NCBI GenBank assembly: GCA_033782935.1
Contig: JAWQEG010001432.1
Location: forward strand, 405,001 to 469,000
Length of the DNA: 64,000 nucleotides
From: Petrolisthes cinctipes
Taxonomy: Eukaryota > Arthropoda > Malacostraca > Decapoda > Porcellanidae
Reading direction: 5' to 3'
Both the position numbers and the translations under genes were made by a program. The notes below the pieces were generated by a model. The model was not told the origin of the DNA, did not search any database, and was given only the letters and a program-made list of their open reading frames with translations. The stretch's first letter is position 1; every line of letters starts with the position of its first letter. Below are positions 62,898 to 64,000 of this stretch, piece by piece.

Positions 62898-64000
62898 GTA
62901 CAGATCACTTCAGGGACCCCAAAATATCGAATTTTCGGGTGTTTTAAGCCTGAATTTGAGAAATAAACGTGTACAGAAGATGCATGCACATATCGACTTT
63001 GGACACTTAAAATACCGATTTTTAGCATGTTTTAAGCCTATTTTTTGAAAACATTCTAGCACTGAGTAGGCATGTACAGATCGCTTCTGGGACCGAAAAA
63101 TATAGAATTTTCGTGTGTTTTGTGGTTGAATTTGAGATATAAACGGGTGCAGAATATGCATACACATATTGACTTTGGGCACCTAAAATATCGATTTTCA
63201 GCATGTTTTGGGCCTGTATCTGAGTAGGCATGTACAGATCGCTTCTGGGACCCCAAAATATCGAATTTTCGGGTGTTTGGAGCCTGAATTTGGGATATAA
63301 ACGGGTACAGAAGATGCATGCACATATCGACTTTGGACACTTAAAATATCGATTTTTAGCATGTTTTGAGCCTATATTTTGAAAATATTCTAGCACAAAG
63401 TAGATATGTACAGATCACTTCTGGGACCCCAAAATATCGAAGTTTCGGGTGTATTAAGCCTGAATTTGAGATATAAACGGGTACAAAAGATGCATGCACA
63501 TATCGACTTTGGACACTTAAAATATCGATTTTTAGCATGTTTTGAGCCTATATTTTGAAAATATTCTAGCACTGAGTAGGCATGTACAGATCGCTTCTGG
63601 GACCCAAAAATATCGAATTTTCGGGTGTTTTGAGGTTGAATTTCGGATATAAACGGGTGCAGAAGATGCATACACATATCGACTTTTGGGCACCTAAAAG
63701 ATCGATTTTCAGTATGTTTTGGGCCTGTATATTGAAAATACTCTAACACGGAGTAAGCATGTACAGATTGCTTCTGGGGCCCCAAAATATCGAATATTCG
63801 GGTGTTTTGGGCCTGAATTTGAGATATCGACTTTGGGCACCTAAAATATCGATTTTTAGCATGTTTTGGGCCTGAATTTTAAAAATATTCTAGCACTGAG
63901 TAGGCATGTACAGATCGCTTCTGGGGCCCCAAAATATCGAATTTTTGGGTGTTTTGAGCCTGAATTTGAGATACAAATGGGTACAGAAGATGCATGCACA
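62898..64000. repeat. Satellite, HOR-1-like order, runs off window end
   Basis: Monomers begin at 62898, 63074, 63232, 63408, 63584, 63761 and 63908, the last cut by the window end. The order of types and spacings (176, 158, 176, 176, 177, 147) repeats that at 9758-10592 and 13657-14491. The array therefore continues beyond the window. Confidence 0.85.

Larger units (their letters stand above)
1..64000. repeat. Tandem satellite DNA array, about 176-bp monomer, spans whole window
   Basis: Every stretch of the window can be placed in the same repeat. The mark 'gcatgtac' (or a close variant) recurs at intervals of about 146-178 bp from position 31 to 63908. All copies read in the same direction and I saw no inverted copy. 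No LTR, target-site duplication, transposase-like sequence, tRNA, rRNA or unique insert longer than a few bases interrupts it. Known biology: long arrays of 150-180 bp monomers arranged in higher-order repeats are typical of centromeric or pericentromeric heterochromatin. Centromere function itself cannot be read from the sequence. I did not recognise the family by name. Confidence 0.97.

Noticed and set aside
1..64000. Assignment to a named plant satellite such as the Arabidopsis 178-bp or rice 155-bp family
   Set aside because: Length and a few short words such as 'gtgttttg' and 'catat-gacttt' look familiar. Such words are too short, and I have no alignment to support homology. A database search with the consensus would decide.
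1..64000. A novel gene-based system (defence locus, secretion system, mobile element cargo)
   Set aside because: No unique coding sequence exists in the window. The only structure present is the satellite and its higher-order organisation.

Overview
The whole 64 kb window is one uninterrupted, head-to-tail tandem satellite DNA array. I see no protein-coding gene, RNA gene, transposable element or unique spacer. The basic monomer is about 176 bp and about 40% GC (counted on a hand-made consensus). Each monomer carries a gcatgtacagatcgcttctg block, a ccaaaatatcgaatttt block, a gtgttttgagcctgaatttg block, a gggtacagaagatgcatgca block and an aaaatatcgatttttagc block. Roughly 380 monomers fit in the window, all in the same orientation. 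This structure points to a eukaryotic chromosome, most likely a centromeric or other heterochromatic block in a long-read assembly. A 170-180 bp monomer is common in plant centromeric satellites, so a plant is my best guess, but the sequence does not identify the species.

The monomer is an old dimer: its two 88-bp halves align without gaps at about 60 of 88 positions. Monomers fall into discrete length classes: 176-178 bp (full), about 164 (12-bp loss), about 158 (18-bp loss) and about 147 (29-bp loss). These classes occupy fixed positions inside higher-order repeats (HORs).

Layout, using the base after 'gcat' in each monomer as the phase mark: 1-530 is a partial unit. 531-6869 is an 8-mer/7-mer HOR (1374/1197 bp), itself duplicated with a 3768-bp period. 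6870-27130 is an older, patchwork region that includes three copies (8.7, 11.8, 14.5 kb) of a divergent monomer block. 27131-38334 is a 5-mer HOR of 836 bp in 13 very similar copies, the most homogeneous part of the window. 38500-41147 is a 6-mer HOR of 1000 bp. 41148-43363 is patchwork. 43364-44727 is part of a 1011-bp 6-mer duplication. 44728-49340 is rich in 147-bp monomers. 49664-55375 is a 12-mer HOR of 2012 bp with a 1158-bp insertion of satellite in its first copy. 55376-58524 is patchwork with one out-of-register junction. 58525-61848 is an 8-mer/7-mer HOR (1331/1158 bp). 61849-62897 is a fourth copy of the divergent block. 62898-64000 resembles the first 15 kb.

There are no genes to act together. 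The biology here is array evolution: unequal crossover, block duplication and local homogenisation. Long minus-strand reading frames exist only because 147, 159 and 177 are multiples of three and the repeat happens to lack stops in those frames. I do not annotate them as genes.
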